Assembly (NCBI GenBank): GCA_014238905.1
Contig: JABAAE010000010.1
Coordinates: 224,043 to 288,042 of the forward strand
Source of the DNA: Planctomycetota bacterium
GTDB taxonomy: Bacteria > Planctomycetota > Planctomycetia > Pirellulales > Pirellulaceae
DNA: 64,000 nucleotides
Reading direction: 5' to 3'
This document shows positions 24,131 through 33,511 of the stretch, one piece after another. The notes under the pieces were generated by a model. That model was not told the origin of the DNA. It was given only the letters and a program-made list of their open reading frames with translations, and ran no database searches. A program made the translations under genes and the position numbers. Each line of letters begins with the position of its first letter. The stretch's first letter is position 1.

Positions 24131-26287
24131 ATGATGTTGAAAACACATTCTAAAATGACTCGTCGATTGGCTACGCAAGTTGTCATGCATGTGATCCTGT
24201 GGTCATCGTTTTTTTTGCCATCGGTGCTTTCCGGCCAGGAGTTTGAGATCGGTGACACCGTTGAATTTGAAAGGGCTGGCCAAAAGAAAACGGGTGAAAT
24301 CAGTGACGTCCTGGCAGGCGGAAAGATTGTTAAAATAAAATATGTCGATGGGCCAAGAACAGAGACGTTTGCCCAACCCGTTACCCGCATCCGTAAGGTG
24401 TCGGGTTCATCGACCGGCAACCCCAAGCCGACAGGAGGGGCCCCAGTTGGGAGTTTGGGGTCCGTCCCCGGAGCAACTGGCGGTGACACATTTCGTTTTT
24501 GGACCGACCAGTCTGGGAAATTTAAGGTGAAGGCCAAGCTTTCCGAGCGTGTGGATGACAAAGTTCGATTGGAAACAGAAGATGGCCGCTTGATTACGGT
24601 AGCGGTTGAAAAATTAAGCGATTTTGATCAGGCATTTCTCTCCAAGATGAAGGGTGCCGAGAGCGAAAATCCATTTGCCGGCGGGGAAAAGATCGTCAAG
24701 GGAGAGTCGGGTTCTACCGCTGGTGGTTCTGGCGTCGCCATCAATACCGTTGTTCCAAATCCAACCGCCGGTAAAAAAGTGATTTTGTTATCCACTGGCG
24801 TTTGGAACCTGCAACCCGATGCGGAGGAGTTGAATGGGAATCTTTCTCCTCAGGCGGTTCAGTATGGCGACGGGGGTTTTGAGAAAGCGTTTTTCGACAA
24901 GCCCGGCAATTTTGTGATAAGCCCAGACGAGAGCGTTGCCGCCATGACGATTACCAACGCGTTCGGTGGAAATCGAACAGCGGTCCAGTTTTTCGATCTG
25001 GAAAATGGAAAGCAGCTTTCGTCTATCGGTGTTCCGGTCAAGGAGGCCAGATTGGTAGGCATGGTCCTTGATCCACCAACGTTTGCGACCACCCGTAGGG
25101 AATGGTTTAAGGATAAGGGGCGTGTTGATTTTTGGGATGGGAGTGATGGTTTAAAACATGTGATTGGTTGGGAAGGGAATTACAAGTCGGCAAAATTGGT
25201 CAACGATGATCATTTGTTGACCATCGATCACAAGGGACAGGCAGTGCTTTGGGATTGGCGCAAGGGTCAGTCTGTCTATTATTTTGATTGCCAGGCACAA
25301 GTTCTCCCGGCCCTGAGTGCCAATCGTCAACAACTGGCAGTGGGCGTGGCAACTGGGATTATGATTATCGATGTTCGCTCCGGTAAGCCGTTGGGAACGC
25401 TTTCCAATCGCAAGCCTGTCACCATGATCGCCTTCAGTCGGGATGGTACCAAGTTGGCTTCGATCCAAAATGGCAACTTGGCGATTTGGGATCTTGAAAC
25501 GGGGGAATTGATGGACGAATTTGCCCTCAACGGGATCACTCCGTCTAATCCATCGCTGCAATGGGCTGACCGGGAGCATCTTCTGGTTAATGGCTCGGCG
25601 TTGGTCAATTACCGTTTGCGTGTTCCGGTTTGGGAATACAAACGGGTCAACGGTTCAATGCCTCTTTCCGGCGGACGGGGCGGGCGATTCTGGTACTCCG
25701 CCAAGACCGAAGCAGGCGGAGGCGTTCTCATTCCAGTTGAAATCCCTCAGCAAGATGTTCAGCGAGTCATTGAGGTTTATGATCCCGAGGACTTTCTGGT
25801 CATTAAACCGGAGATGAAGGTCGCGATCCGTATGGATCTGCCATTTAGCCAAGAGGACCAGAAAAAGGTCTATGACAGCCTGGCAGCAAAACTAAAAGCC
25901 AACGGTTGCACCGTTGATCCGAGTTCATCGATTGTCCTGAATTGTTTCACAGAAAAAGGAAAGACTCAGACCCGGGAATATGAAAATAGGGGTGGGTTTG
26001 GGCGTCGGCCTGGTAACGGATCGGAAAAAGTCACCTTTACCCCTACGATCTGTTACATGCAAATCGCTAAGAGCAACAAAGTTCTGTGGAAACGATCGGT
26101 TTCATCCGGGCCCGGATTCATGATGTTTCTCAACGAAGGCGAGAGCATTCAACAGGCGGCCAATAAACAGTCCAAGCCTGCTCCCCATTTTTATACATCG
26201 GCTGAGATTCCCAAGTATTATGCGACGTTGCCCGATGGTAAAAAAGCGTTGGGAAGTAACGAGTTAACGCAAAATGGAATTCGCTAG
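24131..26287 (+). CDS. exported SHD1-domain protein with WD40-like propeller
   Basis: A 718-residue protein. A signal peptide (VILWSSFFLPSVLSG) is followed by an SH3/KOW-like domain (FEIGDTVEFERAGQKKTGEI, ..RIRKV). An SLA1-homology-1-type domain follows at about 118-178 (FRFWTDQSGKFKVKAKLSERVDDKVRLETEDGR). A WD40-like propeller covers about 215-510 ('VTMIAFSRDGTKLASIQNGNLAIWDLETGELM'). The C-terminal ~170 residues form a separate domain (SLAAKLKANGCTVDP...). SHD1 domains are frequent in exported planctomycete proteins and are thought to mediate protein contacts. No enzymatic residues are evident. Confidence 0.7.
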   Translation: MMLKTHSKMTRRLATQVVMHVILWSSFFLPSVLSGQEFEIGDTVEFERAGQKKTGEISDVLAGGKIVKIKYVDGPRTETFAQPVTRIRKVSGSSTGNPKPTGGAPVGSLGSVPGATGGDTFRFWTDQSGKFKVKAKLSERVDDKVRLETEDGRLITVAVEKLSDFDQAFLSKMKGAESENPFAGGEKIVKGESGSTAGGSGVAINTVVPNPTAGKKVILLSTGVWNLQPDAEELNGNLSPQAVQYGDGGFEKAFFDKPGNFVISPDESVAAMTITNAFGGNRTAVQFFDLENGKQLSSIGVPVKEARLVGMVLDPPTFATTRREWFKDKGRVDFWDGSDGLKHVIGWEGNYKSAKLVNDDHLLTIDHKGQAVLWDWRKGQSVYYFDCQAQVLPALSANRQQLAVGVATGIMIIDVRSGKPLGTLSNRKPVTMIAFSRDGTKLASIQNGNLAIWDLETGELMDEFALNGITPSNPSLQWADREHLLVNGSALVNYRLRVPVWEYKRVNGSMPLSGGRGGRFWYSAKTEAGGGVLIPVEIPQQDVQRVIEVYDPEDFLVIKPEMKVAIRMDLPFSQEDQKKVYDSLAAKLKANGCTVDPSSSIVLNCFTEKGKTQTREYENRGGFGRRPGNGSEKVTFTPTICYMQIAKSNKVLWKRSVSSGPGFMMFLNEGESIQQAANKQSKPAPHFYTSAEIPKYYATLPDGKKALGSNELTQNGIR

Positions 26288-26367
26288 AATTCATGTAAAA
26301 CTGGTTTTCACCGCATGTTAGAAAATCCGAAAAGCAAACTTGCCGCGATCATGTTCAGGAAGTCAAC

Positions 26368-27477
26368 GTGAAACAAGCATCCAGTGATTCGACATTGTAT
26401 TGGCCTCCCTGCTTGCCGAATGATTTAAGCGTCAGGATAGGTTGTATCGGGGCTGGATTTATCATGGCAGATTGCCATCTGGTTGCGTATCGGAATGTTG
26501 GTTTGAATCCGGTCGCTATCGCCTCACGCACATTCGAGACCGCAGCGACGGTAGCCGATCGACACGGGATCTCGAGGGTTTATCGAAGTTGCCAGGAGTT
26601 GTTGGATGACCCTTCGATCGAGGTCGTCGATATTGCGGTCCCGCCGGATCAGCAGTTCGGCGTGATTTCTGAGGTGGTGAAAAGAAAACATATCCGCGGA
26701 ATCTTGGCGCAAAAACCACTCGGGATCAATTATCAGCAGGCTCGTGACATTGTTCGACTTTGCAGCGATGCCGGAAAAGTACTTTGTGTGAATCAAAATA
26801 TGAGGTATGACCAATCGGTACGGGCATGTAAGCAGTTACTCAACCGTGGGGTCATGGGGCAGCCTGTTTTGGCCACCATCGATATGCGGGCCATTCCTCA
26901 TTGGATGCCCTGGCAGGAGCGGCAGGGATGGGTCACGCTGCGGATCATGTCGATTCATCACCTGGATACGTTTCGATACTGGTTGGGCGAACCGGAGAGA
27001 ATCTTTGCCAGTATCCGTCCCGATCCCAGGACGGAAAAAAAGTTTTCACATCAAGACGGAATTTGCCTTTACATCCTTGAATTCGAGAATGGGGCCAGGG
27101 CCTCATCTTGGGACGATGTGTGGACCGGGCCAGCCCAGGAAGGTTCGGGATCAGACATCGGAATTCAATGGCGAATGGAGGGCACCCACGGCCTGGCTCG
27201 TGGAACGATTGGTTGGCCTGATTACCCGAACCCAACGCCCAGTACGCTAGAGTACACCACGGTGGATTCTCCCTCTTGGACTGCTGGCGACTGGAACGAA
27301 GTCTGGTTTCCTGATGCATTTTTGGGGCCGATGGCTGAGCTGTTATGTTCCTTGGAAACCGGCCAGCCAGCCAACCTTGATGGGAGCGACAATCTAAAGA
27401 CCATGGCTTTGGTGGAGGCCGCTTACGTTTCTGCCCAAGAGCATCGGGCGGTGGAATTGAAAGAGATCCTTGGCTGA
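26368..27477 (+). CDS. Gfo/Idh/MocA-family oxidoreductase
   Basis: A 369-residue cytoplasmic NAD(P)-dependent oxidoreductase starting at GTG. The Rossmann motif is [15 protein letters not shown] (about 22-36). The catalytic-Lys motif reads [13 protein letters not shown], with Gln in place of the usual Glu of 'EKP' but the Lys kept. '[17 protein letters not shown]' matches the family's H-x-x-D-x-x-R substrate motif. Family members oxidise or reduce sugars, inositols and related compounds; the substrate here is not deducible. The next gene is convergent. Confidence 0.85.
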   Translation: MKQASSDSTLYWPPCLPNDLSVRIGCIGAGFIMADCHLVAYRNVGLNPVAIASRTFETAATVADRHGISRVYRSCQELLDDPSIEVVDIAVPPDQQFGVISEVVKRKHIRGILAQKPLGINYQQARDIVRLCSDAGKVLCVNQNMRYDQSVRACKQLLNRGVMGQPVLATIDMRAIPHWMPWQERQGWVTLRIMSIHHLDTFRYWLGEPERIFASIRPDPRTEKKFSHQDGICLYILEFENGARASSWDDVWTGPAQEGSGSDIGIQWRMEGTHGLARGTIGWPDYPNPTPSTLEYTTVDSPSWTAGDWNEVWFPDAFLGPMAELLCSLETGQPANLDGSDNLKTMALVEAAYVSAQEHRAVELKEILG

Positions 27478-27509
27478 GGCGAATGGCTGGCGATGGGGGG
27501 CTGGTCCTC

Positions 27510-28769
27510 TTAACCCGATTCGCCAACCTGCAGGCACGTCAGTTTTCCCTTTTTCAAATCGCCATTGGCTTTGACAAAGAGACGGCCGTTGGAGAACGCT
27601 GGCAGTGATTTAGCATTCTGCGAGAAAATCGTGGCCTGCGCGGTTTGAACGAATTGTTTTGAATTCAATTTTGCCAAAACCAGTTTTCCCTCAATCGTCC
27701 AGATCAACAGTTGATTGCCCGACCGGATCACGTGGGCCAGTCCAAATTCGTCAACTTTCCACTGGACCTGGCCATTCTTGGCATTAACGCAACGGAGAGA
27801 TCCATTTCGAAAATCCTCTCGGCCGTCGGTTCCATAAAGAAATCCATCTGCAAATACCGGCGTCGTGTATTGGCTGGATATCGAATTGTTGTTTGCCCAA
27901 CGATTCTCGAAATCGGCCAGATCGATCAGTCGTGCACCGATGGCATAGGAGGACGTCAGGAAAACACTGTTATCAAAAAACAGGGGAGCGGCCGCGTTGA
28001 CCGTTGGGCCTCGTTTACCGTAAGCGTCCTGAAAAAGAACTTTGCCGGTTTGGGCAGCCAGAATGATGACGTTCATCTTGGTCACACAAACCACCGCGTC
28101 GCGATTATCAAACCGGATCTGGATGGGTGCTGAATAGCTGGCGGTATCAGGGGCTGATTTCCATAGCGTTTCGCCTGTTTCGAGATTCATCGAAACGACA
28201 CCTCCGTTTCGACCGCCAACAATAGTGATCAGCTGTTTGCCAACCACCAGCGGTGTGCTTCCCGCCCCAAAGTATCCTTCGCTCGCTTGGTAGTCTTTTA
28301 TTAAATTTCTTTCCCAAACCAGGTTTCCGGTTTTGAATTCCAAGCACCGCAGATCGCCGGCGGAACCGAAAATGAATACCCTTTCGCCGTGAATCAGGGG
28401 AACACACCGTGGGCCTAGGTCCCCGGAAACCCCACCGCGATAAATTGATTTGGTTTGTTTTTTCCAGATGACATCTCCAGCTTTGGCGGTCAGGCATTCA
28501 ACCAAATCTTGTGTGCCGACTCGGTGATAGAGAATGACCCTGTTGTTTTTGACCGCCACGCCGGCAAACCCTTGTCCACAGTCCCGGCTCCAAAGTTCCT
28601 TTGGCCCCTCAGCAGGCCAAGTCTCAAATAGTTTTTCACCGTTCGCCTGTCCGTTTCGACTGGGACCCAGGATTTGTGGCCAATCATCGCCCTGGAGTGT
28701 AGTCCAACCCCCGTGTAGCATCGTTAAAGTGAGTGCCAGCGTAAAAAGGGTTCTCTGGAAATATTTCAT
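27510..28769 (-). CDS. exported PQQ-like beta-propeller protein
   Basis: A 419-residue protein from the ATG at 28769. A signal peptide (TLFTLALTLTMLHGGW) is followed by 'DDWPQILGPSRNGQANGEKLFETWP', the standard opening of planctomycete PQQ-like propellers. Repeated blades of type 'GDVIWKKQT', 'RCLEFKTGNLVWERN', 'MNLETGETLWKSAP' and 'RCVNAKNGQVQWKV' follow. It has no CXXCH or dehydrogenase residues, so it is more likely a binding or scaffold propeller (BamB-like fold) than a quinoprotein dehydrogenase. Confidence 0.8.
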   Translation of the reverse strand: MKYFQRTLFTLALTLTMLHGGWTTLQGDDWPQILGPSRNGQANGEKLFETWPAEGPKELWSRDCGQGFAGVAVKNNRVILYHRVGTQDLVECLTAKAGDVIWKKQTKSIYRGGVSGDLGPRCVPLIHGERVFIFGSAGDLRCLEFKTGNLVWERNLIKDYQASEGYFGAGSTPLVVGKQLITIVGGRNGGVVSMNLETGETLWKSAPDTASYSAPIQIRFDNRDAVVCVTKMNVIILAAQTGKVLFQDAYGKRGPTVNAAAPLFFDNSVFLTSSYAIGARLIDLADFENRWANNNSISSQYTTPVFADGFLYGTDGREDFRNGSLRCVNAKNGQVQWKVDEFGLAHVIRSGNQLLIWTIEGKLVLAKLNSKQFVQTAQATIFSQNAKSLPAFSNGRLFVKANGDLKKGKLTCLQVGESG

Positions 28770-28924
28770 AGTCGTTACATTGCAGGGATTGTCGAGGATT
28801 GGCATCGTTTGAATTTTAACGGATTAAGTCGATACAATGAATGCCAGAGCTTACTGAAATCGCTTTCCGCAGGAGTCCTGCCATCCGGCCACAAAAAAAT
28901 TTTCAAACCAACCAACTCCGGGCC

Positions 28925-30202
28925 ATGAGGTGTTGGGTTTACCTGAATTTTTGTTTGCTGTTATTGGTGGCAGGCAATGGTTGCCGTTGGGAGAGGAGTG
29001 GAAATTCCGGGGCGGGAGATTCGGCTGGGGTTTCCAAGAGAGACCCAACGGGCCCATGGAAATCAGGTCTGATTGATGGTTCGTCAATGGCTCCGTTTCT
29101 AAAGGGACAGCATTTCAGCTTGCGGTGTCCGACCTGCCGATACCCGTTTGCCGTGGGAGCCCCGTTAGAACGCAGTGCCTCGATGACTTGCCCGAACTGT
29201 GGCCACCAATGGAAGGCTCTCGCGACTGCTTCCATAGATGTTGTGCCGGAATCGTCCGACCGAGTTCGATTTGCACCAGTTGAAATCGATCAAACGCCCC
29301 GACGATGGGAGCGTATTGTCAGGCAGTACGGCGACGAATTTATGGTGAAAAGGGTGGTCGGTCTTCCGGGGGAGTCCATTGGGTTTGATCGAGGCGACGT
29401 TCTGGTCGATGGCCGGCGTATGGTAAAACCGTGGGGATTACAGAAAGAAAACTGGCTGCCGGTTTATGACTCGGATTTTTCTGACCGACGGGGCGATCGC
29501 CTTCTCTCTGCGCAGGGCGGGTTGATCCTGCCTTTTCAGTTGGGGGGAGAAAACCTGGGTTTTCGATATCGTCATGTTGCCTGTTACAATTCCAAGAGAC
29601 GCCGGCAAACGGAGGTCATTAAAGACTCCTACGGTTACAACCAGACTCTCACTCGGTCCCTGAATTCGGTGGGTGATATTGGCATCCTATTGGTTTTCGC
29701 TCAGGCGGTTGATCCCGTTTTTGTCATCGAGCTTCAAACGGAAAAGTACGGGATGGTTCATTTCGTGTCGAGCCGTGGCAAGATGGGCCGTTTTTTTTCT
29801 GTCCACCAGCCTGAAGCCCCCCAATCGGATTCGCAACCGGTTCCCTTTTCCTGGGAGGTTGGTCCCCGTTCGGAATTAGTGGTTTGTCTGATCGACGGAA
29901 TGGCAAGGATCATCGTTGATGATTGCCTGGTCCTCCAACGCCGGTTGATTCTGGCAAAAAACACGAGTCTTATTTCGGGTGACCAACAGGTGCGGGTCCC
30001 GGTGCTTTCAGCTGCGGAGGGAGAGTTGAGTCGGGTGAAGATTTTTCGTGATTTATTTTACTTTGACAGGCTGCCAGACCGTTTGTTTGTTCTGAAACCG
30101 AGAGAGTTTTTTCTCTTGGGGGATAACCTGCCGATGTCCGCCGATTCGCGGGGGCGTTCTCGACCGGTTCAACGCTCTGAATTGATCGGGATATTAGACT
30201 AG
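28925..30202 (+). CDS. signal-peptidase-I-like protein, possibly lipid-anchored
   Basis: A 425-residue protein from the ATG at 28925. The N-terminus MRCWVYLNFCLLLLVAGNGC looks like a lipoprotein signal (weak lipobox, Cys20). Signal peptidase I residues are present: Ser54 in DGSSMAP and Lys142 in FMVKRVVGLPGE, plus the C-terminal LLGDNLPMSADSRGR. A zinc ribbon is inserted after the Ser motif (CPTC at 68-71, CPNC at 89-92). About 180 residues resembling a LamG-like sandwich separate the Lys motif from the GDN motif. It is a paralogue of the next gene, the conventional membrane-anchored enzyme. With both catalytic residues it could be active, but the anchoring is atypical. Confidence 0.75.
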   Translation: MRCWVYLNFCLLLLVAGNGCRWERSGNSGAGDSAGVSKRDPTGPWKSGLIDGSSMAPFLKGQHFSLRCPTCRYPFAVGAPLERSASMTCPNCGHQWKALATASIDVVPESSDRVRFAPVEIDQTPRRWERIVRQYGDEFMVKRVVGLPGESIGFDRGDVLVDGRRMVKPWGLQKENWLPVYDSDFSDRRGDRLLSAQGGLILPFQLGGENLGFRYRHVACYNSKRRRQTEVIKDSYGYNQTLTRSLNSVGDIGILLVFAQAVDPVFVIELQTEKYGMVHFVSSRGKMGRFFSVHQPEAPQSDSQPVPFSWEVGPRSELVVCLIDGMARIIVDDCLVLQRRLILAKNTSLISGDQQVRVPVLSAAEGELSRVKIFRDLFYFDRLPDRLFVLKPREFFLLGDNLPMSADSRGRSRPVQRSELIGILD

Positions 30203-30443
30203 CCCTGTTTTTAGGGAAAAAGCCTCGACAATCCTGACGCGGCTACCAATCTGTTGCTCGGCCGGCCTGTTTTTATGATGAGGGTTGGTAGGAGACCGGT
30301 ATCGATGCCACAGAGGCGCTGGATGTAAGTATCATTCATTGCTGTTTTTCGCTATAAATTGAAGAAGTAAGGTGAATTGCAAGAGAGATGGTGTACGGGA
30401 GTCCGCTCATCAGATCCGCCGCTGAAAAATTTGATTGAGCCTA

Positions 30444-32390
30444 ATGAAGAAAAAGAAAAAACCATTTGAGACCGTAGGCGACAATCGTCGGTCTCGATTG
30501 TCGGGGGAGCCAAGCCCCAGTGAAAAAAAAAGAGGACCCCAAGAGAAAAAAATCGGCTTTTTTGCAGATCCGGGTGTTCGGGAAACGGTTGAATCCATCG
30601 TGGTCGCTGTTATGCTCGCGCTTTTGTTCAGGGCGTATGAAGCCGAGGCGTTTGTCATTCCCACGGGTTCGATGGCTCCGACTTTGCAAGGACGACATCT
30701 GGATTTGCATTGCGAAGATTGCGGGTACAATTTCCGGGTAGGAGCCAGTGGTGAAAATCCAGATCGACAGCCAAAAATCCGCACGGCGAATGGGAAGATT
30801 GAAATCGATCCGGATCGCGAATGGCTGACCGGCACCGCCACGTGCCCCATTTGTCGGTTTCCTCACGATCTTGAGAGAAAGATAAATGGTTGGAAATCGA
30901 ATCAGGATTCTTTTTTTGGCGACAGGATCATCGTCAGCAAATTTGCCTATGAACTAGGCGATCCAAAACGTTGGGATGTGATCGTATTCAAGTACCCGGG
31001 AAATGCCAAACAAAATTACATTAAGCGTCTGGTTGGTTTGCCTGACGAGACACTCAAGCTTGAATTTGGCAATGTATGGGTTCGAAACGAAAGCGGCGAT
31101 TTTGAAGTCGTTCGAAAACCACATCATAAATTGAAGGTGATGTTGCAAGAGGTCGATGATACGCACTACATCGGTAAATCCCTGCAGGAGACTGGTTGGC
31201 CTTCGAGGTGGAACGAATGGTCCGCTACCGAGTCTCAATCAAAATGGCTAATTGACAGTAGCCAAACTCATCCGGTTTTTCAGTTGGAGAAAGGGCAGGG
31301 CACCCGATGGTTACGTTATCGGCATATTGTTCCTCGCACGGATGATTGGATTAACCATCTTTCCCTCGGCGAACTCCCGCCAAGGCTTGCCGATTTCAAG
31401 GGGCAGTTGATTGGTGATTTTTACCCCTACAATTATTATGTCCCCCAGCGTCTCAGTCAGGCCCGAGGATTTGAGGATTGGATGGAACCGACTCATGCCT
31501 CCGAGGGCAGGTATTTGCCCGGCAAAGCCGGGGTTCACTGGGTGGCGGATCTTGCTTGTGAGGCATTCGTCGAGGTGCGTTCGGATGAAGGGATTCTGAA
31601 GTTGGATCTGGTCAAGGCTGGTGTGCATTTCAGTTGCGAAATTGATGTGAAAACCGGTCGAGCCACCCTTGCGTGTGATCAGGAAAAGATTGGTTTTGTA
31701 TCCAACTCCCAAAGAGTCACCCAGACGCCAACGGCGGTGACGCCGATTAGAGGAAAGGGAAGTTACAAGATCCGGTATGCCAATGCGGACGACAAGATTT
31801 ACTTGTGGGTCAACGAAAAAGTAATCCAGTTTGATGGGCCTACTGAATATCAGAATTTCCAGGATCGATTTCCAGCGCCCCAATACAGCAAAGATGATCC
31901 CGGGGATGCCGAACCAGCCGGAATTGGTGGGGAAAACATCGAATTGCAAGTGACTCGTTTAAAAATTCTGAGAGATATCTACTATATTAATTCGCGGACA
32001 GGGCAAGGTATTCAAGCCTTCGAGTACCGAGATTACCCAACGAATTACTATACTTTTTCCTATGAAAACAGTGTTTTTAACTCCAATCGGTTTTCATTAC
32101 CGATTCGGCAGGTGATGGAGGATCCATTGGCTTGGTCGACTCCGGAAGGTCTTGATTACTTTTCCAAGCTGATCCATGATTCCCCGGAGTACTATTTTGA
32201 ACTGAACGACAACCAATTCATGCCGCTCGGTGATAACAGTCCCAGCAGTCAGGATGCGCGTGCTTGGGATCATGGACATTTCTTTGACCGGAAATATCTC
32301 ATCGGCAAGGCGTTGTTTATTTACTGGCCGCATTCGTGGCGTAATCCGATGTTCTTTCCGAACTTTAAAAGGATGAGTTTTATTCGATAG
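30444..32390 (+). CDS. lepB: signal peptidase I with zinc ribbon and large insertion
   Basis: A 648-residue inner-membrane serine protease that removes signal peptides. The ATG at 30444 is preferred over the TTG at 30435. A Lys-rich N-terminus precedes a transmembrane helix (about 46-64, VESIVVAVMLALLFRAY). The nucleophile Ser76 lies in PTGSMAPTL and the general-base Lys194 in NYIKRLVGLPDE; 'MPLGDNSPSSQDARAW' near the C-terminus is box E. CEDC (90-93) and CPIC (134-137) form a zinc ribbon between the Ser and Lys boxes. About 300 extra residues between the Lys box and box E include a LamG-like segment, making it over twice the usual length. Confidence 0.88.
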   Translation: MKKKKKPFETVGDNRRSRLSGEPSPSEKKRGPQEKKIGFFADPGVRETVESIVVAVMLALLFRAYEAEAFVIPTGSMAPTLQGRHLDLHCEDCGYNFRVGASGENPDRQPKIRTANGKIEIDPDREWLTGTATCPICRFPHDLERKINGWKSNQDSFFGDRIIVSKFAYELGDPKRWDVIVFKYPGNAKQNYIKRLVGLPDETLKLEFGNVWVRNESGDFEVVRKPHHKLKVMLQEVDDTHYIGKSLQETGWPSRWNEWSATESQSKWLIDSSQTHPVFQLEKGQGTRWLRYRHIVPRTDDWINHLSLGELPPRLADFKGQLIGDFYPYNYYVPQRLSQARGFEDWMEPTHASEGRYLPGKAGVHWVADLACEAFVEVRSDEGILKLDLVKAGVHFSCEIDVKTGRATLACDQEKIGFVSNSQRVTQTPTAVTPIRGKGSYKIRYANADDKIYLWVNEKVIQFDGPTEYQNFQDRFPAPQYSKDDPGDAEPAGIGGENIELQVTRLKILRDIYYINSRTGQGIQAFEYRDYPTNYYTFSYENSVFNSNRFSLPIRQVMEDPLAWSTPEGLDYFSKLIHDSPEYYFELNDNQFMPLGDNSPSSQDARAWDHGHFFDRKYLIGKALFIYWPHSWRNPMFFPNFKRMSFIR

Positions 32391-32449
32391 CGTGTCCTGG
32401 TTCATTGTGAAAACCGGATCAGGTGCGGACAGGTGAAGGAGAACCGTTG

Positions 32450-33367
32450 ATGTCGATTTTAAAAGTGGAAGGGCTGGTCAAATCTTTTGGCGGGCGACGT
32501 GTCGTCAATGGGGTCAACTTCGAGGTAGGTGAGGGCGAACTTGTTGGTTTGCTGGGACCCAACGGTGCCGGTAAGACGACGAGTTTTCGTATGACCTGCG
32601 GATTGTTGTCACCCGATGCTGGCAAGGTCTATCTTAATGGAGAAGATGTTACGAATTGGCCCATGTACCGTCGGTCACGTGATGGCGGGATGGGATATTT
32701 GCCGCAGCAGTCGAGTGTTTTTGGGAAACTTTCCGCCCAGCAGAATCTTTTGGCGATGATGGAATTGCTGGGTATGGGATGGCGTGAAAGAAAAGAACGC
32801 TGTGCGGAGCTCCTGGAAGAATTTGAAATAACTAAAATTCGGAAATCAAAGGCGTCCACACTTTCTGGAGGGGAGCGTCGACGACTCGAAATCGCGCGGT
32901 GTTTGGTCTCGGATCCAAAGATTATCATGTTGGATGAACCTTTCGCTGGCATTGATCCGGTTACCGTGCAGAGTATTCAGCAAATCATCAGACGATTATG
33001 TGACGAAGGGATTTCCATTCTGATTACGGATCATGCTGCCAGGGAAATTCTTCAAATCACCGAAAGAACGTATGTCGTCAGTGATGGTGAAATTCTTTGC
33101 AGCGGTTCGGCCGAGGAGATCATCAAGCATCCTGAGGTCATCGAGAAGTACCTGGGTGAGATAGACGGTATTCAACTTAGAAATCGGTCTGTACCACGGG
33201 TTCGTCGTGTAATAGGGGGGGAGCAAGGAGATTTTTCCACCCTGGATTCAGGTGAATTCCCAAAGGCAAACGGAGGTGAGTACGATGTTGCTCAGAAAAC
33301 GCAAAAACCAAAAAGACGTGTTTCGCAGCCTCGTCAGTCCCTTTTGCGACGGTCGGATCTCGACTAG
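32450..33367 (+). CDS. lptB: LptB-like ABC transporter ATPase
   Basis: A 305-residue ATPase. It has Walker A GPNGAGKTT, Q-loop YLPQQSSVFGKLSAQQN, signature LSGGERRRLEIARCL, Walker B IIMLDEPFAGIDP and the switch His in ILITDHAAREIL. The 'GIDP' and 'TDH' forms and overall sequence match LptB, which powers lipopolysaccharide extraction and transport. The ATG at 32450 is chosen because GAAGGAGAA precedes it and LptB homology starts there. About 60 extra polar residues at the C-terminus (from IQLRNRSVPR) are not in typical LptB. It lies 59 bases after the signal peptidase gene. Confidence 0.85.
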   Translation: MSILKVEGLVKSFGGRRVVNGVNFEVGEGELVGLLGPNGAGKTTSFRMTCGLLSPDAGKVYLNGEDVTNWPMYRRSRDGGMGYLPQQSSVFGKLSAQQNLLAMMELLGMGWRERKERCAELLEEFEITKIRKSKASTLSGGERRRLEIARCLVSDPKIIMLDEPFAGIDPVTVQSIQQIIRRLCDEGISILITDHAAREILQITERTYVVSDGEILCSGSAEEIIKHPEVIEKYLGEIDGIQLRNRSVPRVRRVIGGEQGDFSTLDSGEFPKANGGEYDVAQKTQKPKRRVSQPRQSLLRRSDLD

Positions 33368-33511
33368 AGTGAAGACTGTTGATTTTGGTCTCGGATATGT
33401 CGAGTACCGACAGGGCTTGAGTTTCAAGTAGTGAATTAAAAGCCCTGATAACCGCTTGCTCTTGAATTCAATTCGGGGGCTGTTTTTTTCTTTTTCCAAA
33501 AGCGTGGAATT

